DNA of 8,395 bases from Opitutaceae bacterium UBA4094 (lineage in GTDB: Bacteria > Verrucomicrobiota > Verrucomicrobiia > Opitutales > Opitutaceae), in the NCBI GenBank assembly GCA_002382525.1, contig DFYA01000246.1:1-8395 (forward strand). Reading direction: 5' to 3'. The notes under the pieces are model-generated. The model searched no databases. It saw only the letters and a list, made by a program, of their open reading frames with translations, and was not told the origin of the DNA. The position numbers and the translations under genes are program-made. Shown here in pieces: positions 5,716 through 8,395 of the stretch (position 1 is the first letter of the stretch; each line of letters begins with the position of its first letter).

Positions 5716-8067
5716 TTAGAAGCGGGTTCCAAAAGAGAAATTAAACTGACCGCCGTTGTCGTTTTCGTCGTCGGAGGTGATCGGGATACCGTAGTCGAGA
5801 CTCAAGGGAGCCCCGGCAATCAGAAGGCGGATGCCAAAACCGAAGTTGTCGTTGTAGCGCTTCGGACTGAATTCGTAAGAACCCGCGTTCACGAAACCGG
5901 CGTCATAGAACACGGCGAAACGTAACGGTTCGACGATATCGAGCGAGTATTCGAGGCTGATAAAGCCATAGGTATTGCCGCCGACGGGCACCGGATCACC
6001 CGGAACAGCCGTGTTCTTAGGCCCCACGTCGCGGTATTCGAAACCACGCAGCGTATAAGGTCCGCCCAAATAAAAGCGGTCGTAGAACGGCACTTGAGCG
6101 GTGTCGCCATAGGCATCAAGCACGCCCGTGCGACCAATCAGGGATAGAACTTGGTTTTGGGCATCGAAGAGCGGCACGAACTGCGAGCCGCGGAATTCGA
6201 GCTTATAGTAGTCCGCTTCGCCACCGAGCGCGCTGGTGGTCACTTCAGAAATGAGCTCAAGGCGGTTGCCTCGCGTGGTGTTGATCAATCGGTCGCGGGT
6301 ATCGCGGAGCAATTGAAACCCGACCTTCGAAAGCGCGGTGCTCTCTTCTGGATAAACTACTTCGTAACCTGCATCGACGTCGCGGATGTCCACGATCTCG
6401 TAACCGTAGGAAAGACGTCCTTCGACCAGCTCAAACAAACGCTTGCGAAGGTAAACCTCCGCGCCGGTGCGGATCTCTTGGTAATACGAGCTGTTGTAGT
6501 CCGACTGAGAACGGAAGAGCGAGAAGCCGAGTGCGAGTTGTTGCTCGAACAACCATGGCTCCTCGAACGAGAGAATGGCCTCGCTGGAGCGCGAGCCGAC
6601 CTGGAGACGCAGACGGAACTTTTGGCCGTCACCTTGGAACATCGAGCGTCGGTTAAAGAGGTCGAAGTTGGACTGGGTGAGTTCGGCGAACACCACGGCG
6701 CGTTCGAGAGAGCTGAAGCCGGCGCCGAAAGTCAGATTGCCGGTGCGGCCTTCGCGCACCGCGATTTTTAGGTTTTTGCGCCCAGGGATCGTGGTGGTTT
6801 CGGGCGTTACGTTCACCTCTTCAAAGAAGCGCGTATTGTCGAGGCGCTGCTTGGAGGTCTTCATGCGAACCGAGTCGAAAATCTCGCCCGGACCGAGCGC
6901 GAGTTCACGGATGATCACGATGCTCTTGGTCTTTGTATTTCCCTCGACGCGGATAGACTCGACGTAGAACTGCTCGCTTTCGCGAATGCGATATTCGACG
7001 TCGATCGCCCCGGTATCGAGATTGGGTTTACGCACCAACTGGACGCGCGTTTCAATGTAGCCGTCTTTTCCGTATGCGTCTTCCAGCGCGGTGACATCGC
7101 GGTCAATCAACGACGGCGCGAAAATCGTGCCGGCGGTCTGTTTGAGCGCGCCGCGAAGGGTTTCGGTGGGGATGATCGTGTTGCCGGTGATTTCGATGTC
7201 GCCGACCTTGTATTGGCGCCCCTCGTTAATCCGGATCGTCAGCACGAGTTTGCCGGACTTGGGGTATTCATAGGAAACCTGATTGGAGGGCACCTCGACG
7301 TCGAGGTAGCCAAGTTCGCGGTAGTAGTCGCGCAGCTTGTCGAGGTCGTCTTGAAACTGGTCGTCTTTGAAACGGCCTGAGCCGGTGATCCATGAGAAGA
7401 TGGTCCACTTTTTCGTCTCCATCGCGCCGCGAAGTTTACGCGCTTTGACGCTGTCGTTGCCGACGAAGTTCACGCGGGAGATCTTCACCTTGTCGCCTTC
7501 GTCGATTTGGAAGGTGACGGTGCCGAAACCGGTGGAGCGGTTGCGCTCGATCGCGTAGTTGACCTTAGCTTGGTTGTAGCCGGATTTCTGGTAATACTCG
7601 CGGATCTTGGTGACATCCTCCTTCACTTGGCGTTCGTCCAGAGCGGTGTTGGTCTTGGTCTTAATCTCCTTGTCGAGACGGCTGCTCTTGACCTTGACGT
7701 TGCCGTCATAACGAACGCTGAGCACACGGAACTTGGGCGTCAGCTCGAACACCAGATTTACCACGCGGTCAGGACGGACATCGCGCTTCACTTCGATGAA
7801 CTCGAACAAGCCGGTCCGATAGAGGGATCGGATGTCTTGATCGATCATCGTGTCGTCGAGGTCGGCCCCTTCGCGCACCTGCATGTTGGCAAGAACCACC
7901 TGTTCATTAACGTTGGCGGTGCCGATGAACTTGAGCGACAGGTCTCCGACTTTATAGGCCGCGCCAGAGGCTTGGGCCTGCAATGCTCCGCCCGTCGCAA
8001 CGAGCAGTGCAATAGCCAGAAGGAAACGAACGACCCCGAAAACGGGGTTACTGGGTGTAGTTTTCAA
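5716..8067 (-). CDS. bamA: Outer-membrane protein assembly factor BamA (Omp85 family)
   Basis: BamA is the core of the BAM machine that folds and inserts beta-barrel proteins into the outer membrane. The 783 residues include a signal peptide (hydrophobic about 12-28, likely cleavage near AQA at 31-33). Five POTRA domains lie at roughly 41-110, 113-190, 193-282, 285-363 and 366-438, followed by a C-terminal 16-strand barrel domain. The hallmark (V/L)RGF motif of loop 6 is LRGF at 673-676 inside LGGPYTLRGFEYRDVGP, and the chain ends in Phe (FSFGTRF), as expected for an outer-membrane beta signal. The start is TTG at 8067: no in-frame ATG or GTG precedes the signal peptide, and this TTG gives Lys2 before the hydrophobic core. 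The start lies inside the end of dnaB (20-nt overlap), with only a weak GGGA upstream. skp follows 30 nt downstream, so dnaB-bamA-skp look cotranscribed. Confidence 0.97.
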   Translation of the reverse strand: MKTTPSNPVFGVVRFLLAIALLVATGGALQAQASGAAYKVGDLSLKFIGTANVNEQVVLANMQVREGADLDDTMIDQDIRSLYRTGLFEFIEVKRDVRPDRVVNLVFELTPKFRVLSVRYDGNVKVKSSRLDKEIKTKTNTALDERQVKEDVTKIREYYQKSGYNQAKVNYAIERNRSTGFGTVTFQIDEGDKVKISRVNFVGNDSVKARKLRGAMETKKWTIFSWITGSGRFKDDQFQDDLDKLRDYYRELGYLDVEVPSNQVSYEYPKSGKLVLTIRINEGRQYKVGDIEITGNTIIPTETLRGALKQTAGTIFAPSLIDRDVTALEDAYGKDGYIETRVQLVRKPNLDTGAIDVEYRIRESEQFYVESIRVEGNTKTKSIVIIRELALGPGEIFDSVRMKTSKQRLDNTRFFEEVNVTPETTTIPGRKNLKIAVREGRTGNLTFGAGFSSLERAVVFAELTQSNFDLFNRRSMFQGDGQKFRLRLQVGSRSSEAILSFEEPWLFEQQLALGFSLFRSQSDYNSSYYQEIRTGAEVYLRKRLFELVEGRLSYGYEIVDIRDVDAGYEVVYPEESTALSKVGFQLLRDTRDRLINTTRGNRLELISEVTTSALGGEADYYKLEFRGSQFVPLFDAQNQVLSLIGRTGVLDAYGDTAQVPFYDRFYLGGPYTLRGFEYRDVGPKNTAVPGDPVPVGGNTYGFISLEYSLDIVEPLRFAVFYDAGFVNAGSYEFSPKRYNDNFGFGIRLLIAGAPLSLDYGIPITSDDENDNGGQFNFSFGTRF

Positions 8068-8395
8068 AGCGTGTAATGTCCCGTAGGAACGTAAGTTTCA
8101 GTTCTCCTACCGGGCCGTTTCGTTGCTTGGCAACGATTAACTCGGCGGAGTCTGCGGCCACTTGGAATTTTTCGTCCGCATCCTTGGGTCGCGCAAGCAT
8201 GAGAACAACGTCTGCGTCCTGCTCGATCGAGCCGGATTCGCGAAGGTCGGAGAGTTTCGGGGTGCGGTTTTCTTTTTCGGCGGAACGATTGAGCTGCGAG
8301 AGCACGATCACTGGCACATCAAGTTCCTTCGCGAGCGCTTTCAAGCCGCGCGATATTTCGGCCACCTGCTGTTCGCGCGGCGTTTTTGAATCCGT
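8048..8395 (-). CDS. dnaB: Replicative DNA helicase DnaB, C-terminal end (5' truncated)
   Basis: The reading frame is open from the window edge to a TAA at 8048-8050 and gives 115 residues; the start lies beyond the window. This is the end of the RecA-like ATPase domain of the hexameric helicase that unwinds DNA at the replication fork. VPVIVLSQLNRS matches helicase motif H3, DLRESGSIEQDADVVLML matches H4, and KQRNGPVGELKLTF holds the conserved arginine finger region. The end, TRFENYTQ, aligns with the E. coli SRFDNYA segment and stops soon after, so the C-terminus is short, with no intein in the visible part. The Walker A region is not in view. The coding end overlaps the bamA start by 20 nt. 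A GTG at 8363-8365 could be mistaken for a start, but the homology continues upstream through TDSKTPREQQ. Confidence 0.96.
   Translation of the reverse strand, partial: TDSKTPREQQVAEISRGLKALAKELDVPVIVLSQLNRSAEKENRTPKLSDLRESGSIEQDADVVLMLARPKDADEKFQVAADSAELIVAKQRNGPVGELKLTFLRDITRFENYTQ

Noticed and set aside
6151..6771. A 206-codon + strand frame inside bamA, plus another at 7507-8076.
   Set aside because: Both are antisense to BamA barrel or POTRA coding with conserved motifs, and neither resembles a known family.

Overview
The window comes from a GC-rich, Gram-negative bacterium with a lipopolysaccharide-type outer membrane. The evidence is a set of lpxD, bamA and skp genes and a two-subunit bacterial succinyl-CoA synthetase. 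Protein character, the gene set and weak Shine-Dalgarno signals lead me to favour the Verrucomicrobiota, perhaps an Opitutaceae relative, but that is an impression from memory and not a computed placement.

Layout, left to right. On the + strand lie the last 38 codons of sucC, then a 96-nt gap holding a perfect 29-bp inverted repeat, then complete sucD (TCA cycle), closed by a strong hairpin with A and T tracts on both sides that can serve both converging transcripts. Everything else is on the - strand and reads right to left: the 3' end of dnaB (replicative helicase), bamA (outer-membrane protein insertase), skp/ompH (periplasmic chaperone), a clear intrinsic terminator, lpxD (lipid A acyltransferase), prs (PRPP synthetase), and a degP/degQ-type serine protease with a probable lipoprotein signal. 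No gap between genes exceeds about 170 nt, and I see no tRNA, rRNA, CRISPR array, insertion sequence or phage gene.

How the genes work together. bamA, skp, degQ and lpxD form an envelope-biogenesis neighbourhood: Skp carries unfolded outer-membrane proteins to the BAM complex, a DegQ-type protease removes failures, and LpxD supplies lipid A. The bamA-skp-lpxD order matches the familiar proteobacterial cluster, but here an intrinsic terminator splits skp from lpxD, and prs follows lpxD where fabZ-lpxA usually stand. dnaB and bamA overlap by 20 nt, with bamA apparently starting at TTG, so a replication gene and an envelope gene look transcriptionally and perhaps translationally linked.

The window is mostly ordinary core genome. 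I found no convincing undescribed multi-gene system. The most unusual non-coding signal is the perfect palindrome with a 9-bp internal period between sucC and sucD. Smaller oddities are a 7-residue insertion in SucD, the near absence of Shine-Dalgarno sequences, the dnaB/bamA overlap and the probable lipidation of the DegQ-like protease.
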